Positions 46,099 through 54,626 of a stretch of DNA of 64,000 nt are shown piece by piece. Origin of the DNA: Phycisphaerae bacterium (GTDB lineage: Bacteria > Chloroflexota > Anaerolineae > 4572-78 > J111); assembly GCA_028285035.1 (NCBI GenBank), contig JANQQF010000043.1, positions 45,264-109,263 on the forward strand, given 5' to 3'. Under the pieces are notes generated by a model. The model was given only the letters and a program-made list of their open reading frames with translations, had not been told where the DNA came from and made no database searches. The first letter of the stretch is position 1. Each line of letters begins with the position of its first letter. The translations under genes were made by a program, and so were the position numbers.

Positions 46099-47262
46099 TT
46101 ATACAGGCCCAGCCCCAGACACAGCCTGAACTGGATACACCTTGGCCTGTAGGCCGGTCGGTGTAAGATATGTTTCTTGAATATGCCGGGTAAAGTCAGC
46201 AATTGCATCAGCCTCAACAAACGCGACCATACATCCGCCAAATCCTCCCCCAGCCTGTCTAGCGCCGATCACGCCCGGAGCCGTTCGCATGGCGTGCATC
46301 ATCGTTTCCATCTCAGGCCAACCAATTTCATACAGATCACGGGAACCTAAATAGGACTCAGTCGTGAGGGTATCTAAGGCTGGCAAATTATTACTGGAAA
46401 GAGCTTGGGTTAAATCCAAAACTCGCTGATTTTCCTCGATAATAAAGCGACAGCGTTTGGCCACAATCTCCGGCAAATCGGCTTCATGTTCAACAAATTG
46501 AGCCAACGATACATCCCGCAGGGCTGTAATTGCGGGATAAAACTGTTGCAAAATTTGGGCACCCTCCTCGCATTGGGCACGTCGTTCACCATACTCTGAG
46601 CCATTTAGTTCCCGGTGGGCCCGTGTATCACAAATAACAACCTGCACATTATCAGGCAAAGTGGCCATTTCTGTTGTTAAATTGCGACAATCCAGCATCA
46701 AAGTTTGGCCATCCTGCCCCAAAGCCGAGCTATATTGATCCAAAATGCCACAATTAACCCCGACAAATTCATTTTCAGCCTGTTGACAAAGTAGGGCTAG
46801 TTGTGTTGTTTCTATATTTAAGTGACCAAGTAGTTTAAACAAAGTAGCAGTAGCCACTTCTAAGGCTGCGGATGAACTCAGCCCGCTACCAAACGGGATT
46901 GTACTGTGAACCAATCCCTCAAATCCTGTCAGCATATATCCCTCCCGCTGCAAGATCTTAGCAACCCCACGCACATAATTCGTCCACGGGAAGGTTTCAT
47001 CGAAAGAAACATCATCTAAGAGAAATGTGCCCTCGCCGTCTAAATTTAGAGAACGAATCACGACTTGTCGATCTGAACGAGGTCGTGCGGCAATCCAAGT
47101 ATCCCGATCAATTGCCATCGTCATCACATAGCCCTCGTTATAGTCAGTGTGGCTCCCCATCAAATCAACCCGACCCGGTGCTCGGCTCCACACCGTGGGA
47201 GGATGGTCAAAGTATTTAATGAAGTCAGTTGTCATCAACGCTTTTCGCTTATTCCAATCCAT
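46099..47262 (-). CDS. Galactokinase-like GHMP sugar kinase
   Basis: A 387-residue GHMP kinase with the galactokinase layout: motif 1 GRVDLMGSHTDYN (about residues 30-42), motif 2 IPFGSGLSSSAALEVA (ATP loop), NCGILDQYSSALG (catalytic Asp) and the C-terminal RQAGGGFGGCMVAFVE. In standard galactokinases motif 1 is GRVN-IGEHTDYN; here the Asn is Asp and the Glu that contacts the sugar C6 hydroxyl is Ser37. The enzyme therefore probably phosphorylates a galactose-like sugar at C1 but may prefer another sugar. It is cotranscribed with a UroD-like gene and a corrinoid gene. Confidence 0.85.
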   Translation of the reverse strand: MDWNKRKALMTTDFIKYFDHPPTVWSRAPGRVDLMGSHTDYNEGYVMTMAIDRDTWIAARPRSDRQVVIRSLNLDGEGTFLLDDVSFDETFPWTNYVRGVAKILQREGYMLTGFEGLVHSTIPFGSGLSSSAALEVATATLFKLLGHLNIETTQLALLCQQAENEFVGVNCGILDQYSSALGQDGQTLMLDCRNLTTEMATLPDNVQVVICDTRAHRELNGSEYGERRAQCEEGAQILQQFYPAITALRDVSLAQFVEHEADLPEIVAKRCRFIIEENQRVLDLTQALSSNNLPALDTLTTESYLGSRDLYEIGWPEMETMMHAMRTAPGVIGARQAGGGFGGCMVAFVEADAIADFTRHIQETYLTPTGLQAKVYPVQAVSGAGPV

Positions 47263-47280
47263 CGTATCGTGAACTCCGTT

Positions 47281-48327
47281 TTATTTAGATTCCGCCAAGG
47301 CGTTACCAACTTCCAGCTTACTCGCCACCTCAATAAAGGCCTCAACATTTGCCATCGGAATATCAACCATCATGCGGTGTGAGGGGGCAATCACCAAACC
47401 TGTGTTCTCTGGAGCTAGGGCTTTGGCACATTCCAAAGTGGCAGCCCGTACCTCATCAGCGGAGCCAAAAGGCATCACCGTTTGAGTAGATACGCCACCA
47501 TAATAGGCCAAGTTGTTACCAAACGTTTTACGCAGCCAGGTATGATCGGTCACCTCTGGCTGAACGGGGTTAAAAACGGTGAGACCCACTTCAACCAGAT
47601 CAGGCATAATCACATCGATATCACCATCAGAGTGCATAATCACGGGCAAACCAGCCTCACGATAAGGCGCAAACATTTTAGCTAAACGGGGTTTGATGAT
47701 CTTACGCCAAATCTTTGGGGAAAAGAGCATATTCTTTTGCGCCCCATAATCATCCCCAAAATAACCACCATCCACCCCCAGATCAATAAAGCGATGAATA
47801 AGCACCAATTGAATTTCGACGATGCGATCCATCAACGCCTCGACAAACTCTACGTCAAGGGCCATGTCGATATTGAGTTGCTCAAAACCACGGAGGGACC
47901 ACGCCCGCTCGTATAGGCAAAAGCCAAAATTGGGGGTGATAAAGTGCTGTCCATTATCAGCGGCCATAATTCGGGCTGCATCATCCAACACGTGGGGGTC
48001 TTGCGGATCGGGCCAAGTGATGCTATCGAGGTCTGTGGTATCAGCTAACGGCGCATCAGCCGGCCAATAGCCTTCGACTACGGTATCCCAACCCACACCC
48101 CACCAATCATATTTGGCCGAGCGATCTTCATTGTAATAAGTTTCGTGGGTCAGATCGACCCGGATCATATGATTATCAAGCCGGGTTGGGAGTTGCTCTG
48201 GTGTGACCGCAAAGTGATCACATAATATCTTCCCCATATCATCAGTATAGTTGATTTGAGTGGGAATCCGATCAACAGGCTCGTGCATTAAGGCCCGTCG
48301 CATTCGCTCTTTATGAGTCATTGACAT
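47281..48327 (-). CDS. UroD-family methyltransferase-like protein
   Basis: A 348-residue TIM-barrel protein of the uroporphyrinogen decarboxylase superfamily, in the branch of corrinoid-dependent methyltransferases (MtaA/MtbA/CmuA) and not true HemE. Visible blocks are VDRIPTQINYTDDMG, VDGGYFGDDYGAQKNM, VIMHSDGDIDVIMPDLVEVGL, NPVQPEV and YYGGVSTQTVMPFG. GGAGA lies 9 bases before ATG 48327. The His-x-x-Gly of MHSDGD is a metal-ligand candidate, but a classic zinc Cys motif (HxC) is not seen. Such genes often sit with sugar ABC transporters. Methyl transfer to the neighbouring corrinoid protein is inferred from context. Confidence 0.85.
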   Translation of the reverse strand: MSMTHKERMRRALMHEPVDRIPTQINYTDDMGKILCDHFAVTPEQLPTRLDNHMIRVDLTHETYYNEDRSAKYDWWGVGWDTVVEGYWPADAPLADTTDLDSITWPDPQDPHVLDDAARIMAADNGQHFITPNFGFCLYERAWSLRGFEQLNIDMALDVEFVEALMDRIVEIQLVLIHRFIDLGVDGGYFGDDYGAQKNMLFSPKIWRKIIKPRLAKMFAPYREAGLPVIMHSDGDIDVIMPDLVEVGLTVFNPVQPEVTDHTWLRKTFGNNLAYYGGVSTQTVMPFGSADEVRAATLECAKALAPENTGLVIAPSHRMMVDIPMANVEAFIEVASKLEVGNALAESK

Positions 48328-48359
48328 CGTTACAGTCTCCAATTTTTTGTAGAATTGCT

Positions 48360-49709
48360 TTACATTCGGGTCAAATTGAATTCTTTCATTGCGCTTTCAC
48401 GCCCCAACGCGTGGCGGACAAAGTCAGGCCACCAATTTTTTTGCTCGGCCTGATCTGTGAATTGATCCAGGGTGGCGGCGGTTTCAGATCGTTTCTGCCA
48501 ACCAAGCTTGACCGCTTCACTCGATTTCAGACCGATTTTAGGGAGCAACCATTTTCGTCCGGTATGAACGTGAAGCACTTCATCAGCCCAGTCATAATCT
48601 TGAAACAAGGCAGCCAATCGATCATCGGCATCCAAGCTAATTTCATACTCGTGCTTTTTACCCGTGGCCGACGGCATCAGATTTTGTTCGATGGCATACA
48701 GTACCAGATGCGCATCAGCAATGGAGGTCGCTTGAGTGAGACGGATCGACATGCCAGGGTGAATGGCGATCATCCGTTTCCAGTCAATATTATGTGTCTC
48801 AAAATAGATGGCCCCCATCATGGCGTGGCGGGTTTCATCCCACAATTGACGGGTCATCTCCACATAATATTCCCAGGGCTCATCTTTGGCTTCAGCAATA
48901 ATGCGAGACATATACTCAGCCACATCTATCTCTACTACCCGACGACACATCAAGGCCAGCGTACGCTCGGCAAAGTCGAGATCCTCATTGAGCGACACCT
49001 GCCGCTGTGGATTTGTAAAGTTCCAACGCATCTCAAAACGTTCATCACGTTGCGGAAAGAAATCAGGCTGATAAGGCCCCTCCGCCCGAGGAACAGGCAG
49101 GGTACTCGGTGGAGTAGCATCACCAAAAATACCGCCTGCTGCTTGTAAATACGCCGTCAGATGAGCTTGCCAAGCGATAGCCCGCGCCTCGGCCTGTGGT
49201 GTATCAATGAGGGCCGATATGGCAGCTTGCCCCCAAGCGACGATTTGTTCCTCTTCCATGATGATGGTCTGGAGCATCCGCCGGGTGGGATGATCGACGA
49301 TGGGGTTGATATGCGTCAGATGTTCCTGTAAGGCGGCCAATAATTCGGTATGGAGGACACCATACAGCCCGATGAGTTTCTCCAAAGAGTCGGTTGTGCC
49401 CAAAATTTCATTGAAGAAGTCGTCAAGCCGTTCATCAGGACTCACATCCATCCGGGGCATTGGATTCCGCATTTCACTAACCCGCTTGCGGATCAGCCCA
49501 GCGTGGTCAGCATTTAAGTGAGCATGCAGACTCAAGGCCTCCTTAATTTCCCACTCTGGGGTGGGACAAATCCAATAAAGCGCCGCCTCCATTGCTAATT
49601 TTTTGAGCCACGCGTAACGCAAAAATAATAATACATTTCGTTCAACACCGTAGCCCACGACGGCAGCCTCTTCATAACTACATATCCCGGCTAAGGGTGG
49701 AATTGACAT
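48360..49709 (-). CDS. Ferritin-like helical-bundle protein, candidate diiron protein
   Basis: A 449-residue soluble protein made of helical segments. Two parts look ferritin-like: residues about 50-180 (WEIKEALSLHAHLNADHAGL and LQTIIMEEEQIVAWG, with Glu and His spaced as metal ligands) and about 290-410 (ETRQLWDETRHAMMGAIYFE and DWADEVLHVHTGRKWL). ExxRH and ExxxH motifs suggest at least one diiron or dimetal site. I cannot name the family; DUF455-like ferritin proteins are the closest idea. It is 160 bp after the permease gene and 32 bp before the UroD-like gene, so it belongs to the sugar cluster and could be an oxygenase or oxidase of it. Confidence 0.65.
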   Translation of the reverse strand: MSIPPLAGICSYEEAAVVGYGVERNVLLFLRYAWLKKLAMEAALYWICPTPEWEIKEALSLHAHLNADHAGLIRKRVSEMRNPMPRMDVSPDERLDDFFNEILGTTDSLEKLIGLYGVLHTELLAALQEHLTHINPIVDHPTRRMLQTIIMEEEQIVAWGQAAISALIDTPQAEARAIAWQAHLTAYLQAAGGIFGDATPPSTLPVPRAEGPYQPDFFPQRDERFEMRWNFTNPQRQVSLNEDLDFAERTLALMCRRVVEIDVAEYMSRIIAEAKDEPWEYYVEMTRQLWDETRHAMMGAIYFETHNIDWKRMIAIHPGMSIRLTQATSIADAHLVLYAIEQNLMPSATGKKHEYEISLDADDRLAALFQDYDWADEVLHVHTGRKWLLPKIGLKSSEAVKLGWQKRSETAATLDQFTDQAEQKNWWPDFVRHALGRESAMKEFNLTRM

Positions 49710-49794
49710 TGTGTAATTACTCCTTGCATTTCACACTAAATACATTGTCTCTAAGGTTTTTGCAGTCTTTGAAATATTCACAATACTTGATTTT

Positions 49795-49854
49795 GTAGCC
49801 GAGATTTCCAATCTCGTCATACGCTCCAAGGGCGAGGTTTCCAACCTCGCCTAC
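49795..49854. repeat. Palindromic repeat pair (GAGATTTCCAATCTC and GCGAGGTTTCCAACCTCGC)
   Basis: Two linked hairpins: GTAGCCGAGATTTCCAATCTCG at its left and GGCGAGGTTTCCAACCTCGCC at its right, each with a TTCC-like loop. It ends with CTAC, inverse of the leading GTAG. It sits in the gap between the ferritin-like and permease genes and is a dispersed-repeat type known from intergenic DNA of many bacteria. Confidence 0.65.
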
Positions 49855-49869
49855 TCTAAAAAGTTCAAC

Positions 49870-50697
49870 TTATTTCAGCCCAGTCGTTGCCACGCCCTGA
49901 ACAATATAACGTTGTACAAAAAAGAATATGAGGACAATGGGCAAAATACTGACAGCGGCTCCCATAAAAATAGCAGGTAAATTGATGGTTTGGGCGGTCA
50001 TAAATGTCGAAATCACAACCTGAACCGTCCAGGTATCACGGCTTTGGCCGATAACGAGCGGCCATAAAAACGCATTCCAGGAGCGAATGAGACCAATCGT
50101 GCCCAAAGCAATAAATACCCCGACAGAGTTAGGCACCACGATCCGCCAAAAAATCCCGAAATAGCCCAAGCCATCGACACGAGCAGCATCCTCCAATTCT
50201 TGCGGAAAGTTCAAGAAAAACTGTCGAAAAATGAAGGCTGAAAAGACATAAAACATCGGGGGAACAATTAAGCCCGCATAGGTATTGACCCAATTAAGCT
50301 CGGCCACAACCAGAAATGTTTGCACAAAAATCGCAGCGGCTGGCACCATCAGTGCTCCCAAGATGAGGTAAAACACCAAGTCTGCCCAGCGGTATCGAAT
50401 GCGGGCCAAGCCGTATCCGGCCATTGCCGTTACGATTAGTTGACCCGCCACCTGAAAGATGGCAACAATCACTGAATTCCTGAGACCAATTCCCATTGGC
50501 GCAATGGGGTCGTTAAAGAGATCGACCAAGTTTTGCCACTGTATTTGGTTGGGCCATAAGATCCAGTCAAAGGCGGCCACTTCTTTCTGGGTCATCAAGG
50601 CGTTACGAATAATGATGTAGTAGGGCATCAGGTATACGAGTGCCAAGATAATCAGAAGTACATAAATAGAGATGGTCCCGATAGATAGCTTTTTCAT
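49870..50697 (-). CDS. Sugar ABC transporter permease, MalG/UgpE type
   Basis: A 275-residue membrane permease with six segments and the EAA loop (ELEDAARVDGLGYFGIFWRIVVP). The C-terminal RYIVQGVATTGLK is typical of CUT1 family MalG-like partners. ATG 50697 has GAGGAG 8 bases upstream; the longer frame to 50733 overlaps the partner permease and is not needed. It works with the MalF-type permease upstream and the double-domain binding protein. No ATPase gene is in the cluster, so a shared MsmX/UgpC-type ATPase must be supplied elsewhere. Confidence 0.94.
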   Translation of the reverse strand: MKKLSIGTISIYVLLIILALVYLMPYYIIIRNALMTQKEVAAFDWILWPNQIQWQNLVDLFNDPIAPMGIGLRNSVIVAIFQVAGQLIVTAMAGYGLARIRYRWADLVFYLILGALMVPAAAIFVQTFLVVAELNWVNTYAGLIVPPMFYVFSAFIFRQFFLNFPQELEDAARVDGLGYFGIFWRIVVPNSVGVFIALGTIGLIRSWNAFLWPLVIGQSRDTWTVQVVISTFMTAQTINLPAIFMGAAVSILPIVLIFFFVQRYIVQGVATTGLK

Positions 50698-50716
50698 TGC
50701 GATTTCTCCTCTAGCC

Positions 50717-51682
50717 TCATTCTCGTTTACCAAATCCTAAAATGCGCCCCTGAACTGCGGTAACAATCACAATCAAAGCGGCCACAATAAAGGCTCCCGC
50801 TGCGCCACGCCCATAATTTTGGTCCTGAAACGCGACATTGTAGAGATAGACCAACGGTGGCCGAGCCAAGATTTGGGTGCCCCCGGACACTGCTCCGCCC
50901 AGAATGTTGCGGAACTCATCAAAGGCTTGAAAGGCCTCGATAAAGAGCAATAGGAGGACAGAAATTGAGGTATTGCGGAGCATTGGGAAGGTGATGTATC
51001 GAAAGGTACTCCAGCCCCGTTCCGCCCCATCCACGGCAGCAGCCTCGTAAAGGGATTTTGGAATTTCCTGCAAGCCCGCCAGAAAAATAATCATGTAAAA
51101 GCCGGTCTGGAGCCAAAGTCGCACCGTGACCAGTACCACCCAAAAGAGCGGTGGATCGGTGGTATTTATCCAGGCAATTGGGTTCGCTCCAAAGACAAAC
51201 CACAAAATATTGTTCGTAAACCCGGAAGGCAGACCATTGAACAAACTCATCTTCCAGACCAAGGACGCCACCACATACGAACAAGCGACCGGAATAAAAA
51301 ATGTGGTGCGGAAAATACCTTGTCCCGTTTTCACATTATTGACCAGCAAGGCCAACCCCAATGAAATACCAAACGTCACGGGGACGATAAAGATTGAGAA
51401 GCCAACGATCATTATCAGCGAGTCGAGAAATCTGGGATCATTGAAGAGTTCAATGTAATTAGTTAGGCCAACATACTGGGTTGGAGAAACTGTATTGCGG
51501 GCCTCGTAAAAGCTAATAACAAAGCCCCACAAAATAGGAATGTAAACAAATAGGATTAGCCCAGCCACCAATGGTCCAACGAACAGCCAGAAATACAGTG
51601 CATCTTGCCACTTATGATGATTCTTTTCATTAAGGCGGGACCCAGCATAAGGTTGGGTTTTACCTGCGTTTTGAACAGCCAT
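50717..51682 (-). CDS. Sugar ABC transporter permease, MalF/UgpA type
   Basis: A 321-residue permease with six membrane segments and EAA motif (SLYEAAAVDGAERGWSTFRYITFP). ATG 51682 (MAVQNAGKTQPYAG) has GAGGTAA 7 bases upstream; the frame runs further up to 51730 without a ribosome-binding site. It pairs with the MalG-type permease 19 bp downstream. The CUT1 family carries oligosaccharides, glycosides and glycerol-phosphate. It follows the binding-protein gene by 75 bp. Confidence 0.94.
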   Translation of the reverse strand: MAVQNAGKTQPYAGSRLNEKNHHKWQDALYFWLFVGPLVAGLILFVYIPILWGFVISFYEARNTVSPTQYVGLTNYIELFNDPRFLDSLIMIVGFSIFIVPVTFGISLGLALLVNNVKTGQGIFRTTFFIPVACSYVVASLVWKMSLFNGLPSGFTNNILWFVFGANPIAWINTTDPPLFWVVLVTVRLWLQTGFYMIIFLAGLQEIPKSLYEAAAVDGAERGWSTFRYITFPMLRNTSISVLLLLFIEAFQAFDEFRNILGGAVSGGTQILARPPLVYLYNVAFQDQNYGRGAAGAFIVAALIVIVTAVQGRILGFGKRE

Positions 51683-51757
51683 GTGCTTACCTCTGCATTG
51701 CCCTGTAGGATTAGATTGATCCAAACTCAACCCTACAGGGCATTCAAACCTAATGGA

Positions 51758-54352
51758 TTACTGGCTTACAAGCGAGTCAAGTTCTGATTGAATAGCAACT
51801 TCCGCTTGGCTCAACATCTCGGCCGGGTCAGCTCCATTTAGCAGTACCTCACTGTGCGCATCCATATAAGCCGAGTCCATCGCACCGGTCCAAAGAACAG
51901 AGGGGGTGCTACCATACATATCAACCAGCTCCAGTACCTCAGCAGCAGGACCACTTTGCAGCGCCTCAGCCGAAGCAGCAGTACTCTTACGCGGCGGAAT
52001 GTGGAAACCATAGCTCAGATTCCAATCCTGCTGAACCTCAGTGTTCTCAATCCAAAGCCAATTGACATACGCCTTGGCGGCATCAACGTGTGGACTGTTG
52101 GCGTTCACCGATTGATTCCAGCCCCCAATAAAAACGGATGGTTGAGCCGAATCATCAACAGCAGGCCAAGGCATCACGCCTAGGTCATCACCTAAAGCCT
52201 CAACCATCGCTGGCGTAGCCCACAAACCGATGTACTGCATATGGGTTAGGCCATCAATGAGGGCCGATGGGTCCCACCACTCAGTCGGAGCACCAACCAG
52301 CAGGTTGCCACTTTGGGCCAAGGCCTGCTTCTTCTGCCACATTTCCACGTTCTTATCTGTGTTGAAAGCTACTGTTTGAGCATCAAGCATATCAGACCCG
52401 GCGGCAAAGGTGTTCATGTAAAGCAGGTAGCTGGTAGAACCGAGATCATTTCCAAGATACAAGCCCTTTACTCGTCCACTATCCAAAGCAGCGGCAGCCG
52501 CAATCAATTCATCCATCGTTTGGGGCGGTTCAATACCAGCCTCTTCAAGCGCACTCTTGCGATAGTAGATCAATTGGGGATCGATGATCATCGGGACCCC
52601 GTAAATCGTCCCGTCAACGGTTACTCGAGATAGGGCTGTTGCATTAAAATCATCCAAAATACCGTTCTCAAACAGGTCATCCAAAGGCTCAAGTTGACCC
52701 GCATTCACCCGCGCAATGTCAGCCGTTTGCAGTTCGAACACATCCGGCCCTTCGTCTGTCAACAACGCGGCATTGAGGGCAGCAAAGTAATCGCCCGGCA
52801 CCCAGTTGACCTCGACGGTCACGCCGGGCGTTTGAGCCGAGTATTCTTCAGCATAACGTACCGCAGCTTCAAAGGTGCCATCTTCACCGTATTGGTGATA
52901 CCAATGCTGAATGACGATTTCCTCGGCGGGTTCAGCATCACTACTTGGCGCTTCACTCGCTGTGGCTTCTTCACCGCCGCCTAACAGAGAGTCGAGTTCT
53001 GCTTGAACGGCAGTTTCAGCCTGAATCAGCATTTCAGCAGGATCCGCCCCGTTGAGTAGCACTTCACTGTGCGCATCCATATAAGCCGAGTCCATCGCAC
53101 CGGTCCAAAGAACAGAAGGGGTGCTACCGTACATATCAACCAGCTCCAGCACTTCAGCAGCAGGACCACTTTGCAGCGCTTCAGCCGAGGCTGCGGCACT
53201 CTTACGTGGGGGGATGTGGAAACCGTAGCTCAGATTCCAATCCTGCTGGACTTCAGTGTTCTCAATCCAAAGCCAGTTGACGTATGCTTTGGCAGCATCA
53301 ACGTGTTGGCTGTTAGCGTTCACCGATTGATTCCAGCCCCCAATAAAGACCGATGGTTGGGCGGAGTCATCAACAGCAGGCCAAGGCATCACGCCAAGAT
53401 CGTCGCCCAAAGCCTCAACCATCGCTGGTGTAGCCCATAGGCCGATGTATTGCATCTGGGTTAGGCCATCAATGAGAGCCGATGGGTCCCACCACTCGGT
53501 TGGGGCACCGACCAGCAGGTTGCCACTTTGAGCCAGCTCCTGCTTCTTCTGCCACATTTCCACATTCTTATCTGTGTTGAAGGCCACTGTTTCAGCATCG
53601 AGCATATCAGACCCGGCCGCAAAGGTGTTCATGTAAAGTAGATAACTTGTAGAGCCGAGGTCGTTCCCAAGATACAAACCTTTCACCCGGCCACTATCCA
53701 GGGCAGCGGCAGCCGCAATCAATTCATCCATCGTTTGGGGCGGTTCAATACCAGCCTCTTCAAGCGCACTCTTGCGATAGTAGATTAATTGGGGATCGAT
53801 GATCATCGGAACCCCATAGATGGTATCATCAACTGTGACGCGAGATAGAGCGGTGGCATTGAAGTCATCGAGGATATCGCCTGCAAAGAGGTCGTTGAGT
53901 GGTTCAAGTTGACCCGCATTCACTCGCGCAATGTCAGCCGTTTGCAATTCAAATACGTCTGGCCCTTCATCTGTCAACAGGGCGGCATTTAGGGCGGCAA
54001 AGTAATCACCCGGCACCCAGGTGACCTCAACAGTCACGCCGGGGGTTTGGGCCGAATATTCTTCAGCGTAGCGCACCGCTGCTTCAAAGGTCCCTTCTTC
54101 CCCATATTGGTGATACCAGTGGGTAATGACAATTTCTTCAGTGGACTCTGCTTCGCTATTTATATCTTCACTGGCCACAGCTTCTTCGGCTAGTTCAGTT
54201 TCTTCCTGAGCAACTTCCTCTACTTGCGGCTCTTCTTCAGTCGTAGCTGGGGCTGGGGGTTGAGAGGCGCAAGCAGATAAGAAGAGGCCGCTTAGCAGTA
54301 TGGCCATCAGCATCTGTAAAAAATATTTACTCAATCTTCGTGACTCTTTCAT
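51758..54352 (-). CDS. Sugar-binding lipoprotein with two tandem family 1 binding domains
   Basis: An 864-residue lipoprotein. It has one signal with lipobox FLSACASQ, an acidic linker, then two complete family 1 solute-binding domains (about residues 65-455 and 470-864), each starting IVI-HWYHQYGE-GTFEAA and ending PAEML-QAE. The copies are about 95% identical in protein and spaced 1215 bp (405 codons) apart in DNA, with many synonymous differences, so this is no assembly error. GGAGG lies 8 bases before ATG 54352. A normal binding protein has one domain of about 400 residues. It is upstream of the two permeases and would present two binding sites to one transporter. Confidence 0.93.
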   Translation of the reverse strand: MKESRRLSKYFLQMLMAILLSGLFLSACASQPPAPATTEEEPQVEEVAQEETELAEEAVASEDINSEAESTEEIVITHWYHQYGEEGTFEAAVRYAEEYSAQTPGVTVEVTWVPGDYFAALNAALLTDEGPDVFELQTADIARVNAGQLEPLNDLFAGDILDDFNATALSRVTVDDTIYGVPMIIDPQLIYYRKSALEEAGIEPPQTMDELIAAAAALDSGRVKGLYLGNDLGSTSYLLYMNTFAAGSDMLDAETVAFNTDKNVEMWQKKQELAQSGNLLVGAPTEWWDPSALIDGLTQMQYIGLWATPAMVEALGDDLGVMPWPAVDDSAQPSVFIGGWNQSVNANSQHVDAAKAYVNWLWIENTEVQQDWNLSYGFHIPPRKSAAASAEALQSGPAAEVLELVDMYGSTPSVLWTGAMDSAYMDAHSEVLLNGADPAEMLIQAETAVQAELDSLLGGGEEATASEAPSSDAEPAEEIVIQHWYHQYGEDGTFEAAVRYAEEYSAQTPGVTVEVNWVPGDYFAALNAALLTDEGPDVFELQTADIARVNAGQLEPLDDLFENGILDDFNATALSRVTVDGTIYGVPMIIDPQLIYYRKSALEEAGIEPPQTMDELIAAAAALDSGRVKGLYLGNDLGSTSYLLYMNTFAAGSDMLDAQTVAFNTDKNVEMWQKKQALAQSGNLLVGAPTEWWDPSALIDGLTHMQYIGLWATPAMVEALGDDLGVMPWPAVDDSAQPSVFIGGWNQSVNANSPHVDAAKAYVNWLWIENTEVQQDWNLSYGFHIPPRKSTAASAEALQSGPAAEVLELVDMYGSTPSVLWTGAMDSAYMDAHSEVLLNGADPAEMLSQAEVAIQSELDSLVSQ
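51770..52935. repeat. Direct repeat copy (C-terminal binding domain)
   Basis: This segment repeats at 52985-54150 with a shift of 1215 bp. Parts are identical at DNA level over about 85 bp (for example near 52490-52575 and 53705-53790), while neighbouring parts differ at most third codon positions, a patchy pattern that suggests gene conversion between the copies. Confidence 0.85.
52985..54150. repeat. Direct repeat copy (N-terminal binding domain)
   Basis: The second member of the 1215-bp-spaced repeat, encoding the first binding domain of the lipoprotein. Both copies keep the reading frame and all conserved motifs (EGPDVFELQTADIARVN, PTEWWDPSALIDGL, GGWNQSVNANS). Confidence 0.85.
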
Positions 54353-54438
54353 CTTTGTTTCCTCCATTGGAAAAACTGTTGACTATAGATTGTTGTGCTT
54401 CTCTCCGCTTCAGTTTAAAATAAACAAGACGGCGTATG

Positions 54439-54533
54439 CAGCGAGTAGCGCCGACGTCAATGTACGTCGGAGCAACTCTGCACGTTGTTTCCACAGGAGG
54501 TACCGAGGATCGCCAAATCAGCCGGTACCTCCT
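54439..54533 (-). promoter_or_regulatory. Structured leader with two hairpins before the sugar-binding lipoprotein gene
   Basis: Two inverted repeats lie in the 274-bp gap between lacI and the lipoprotein gene: AGGAGGTACCG/CGGTACCTCCT (54495-54505 and 54523-54533) and GCAGCGAGTAGCGCCGACGT paired to ACGTCGGAGCAACTCTGC (54439-54478). A TTGACA on the minus strand at 54570-54565 lies just upstream, so both would be in the 5' leader of the operon. No T-run follows. No known riboswitch was recognised. Confidence 0.5.
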
Positions 54534-54626
54534 TATTAATTTTCATGTGACCCAAAGCCACGCTTGTCAAATGATTAATTTATTATGGTTTCATCTCCAA
54601 CTCCTTTATCCTGCAAACCTACTACA

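Noticed and set aside
47281..48327. True uroporphyrinogen decarboxylase (HemE)
   Set aside because: The N-terminal RPVW-MRQAGR signature of HemE is missing, and no other heme gene is near; the sequence fits the methyltransferase-like branch.
51758..54352. Tandem binding domains as an assembly artefact
   Set aside because: The two copies differ at many synonymous and about twenty amino-acid positions, which duplicated reads would not show.
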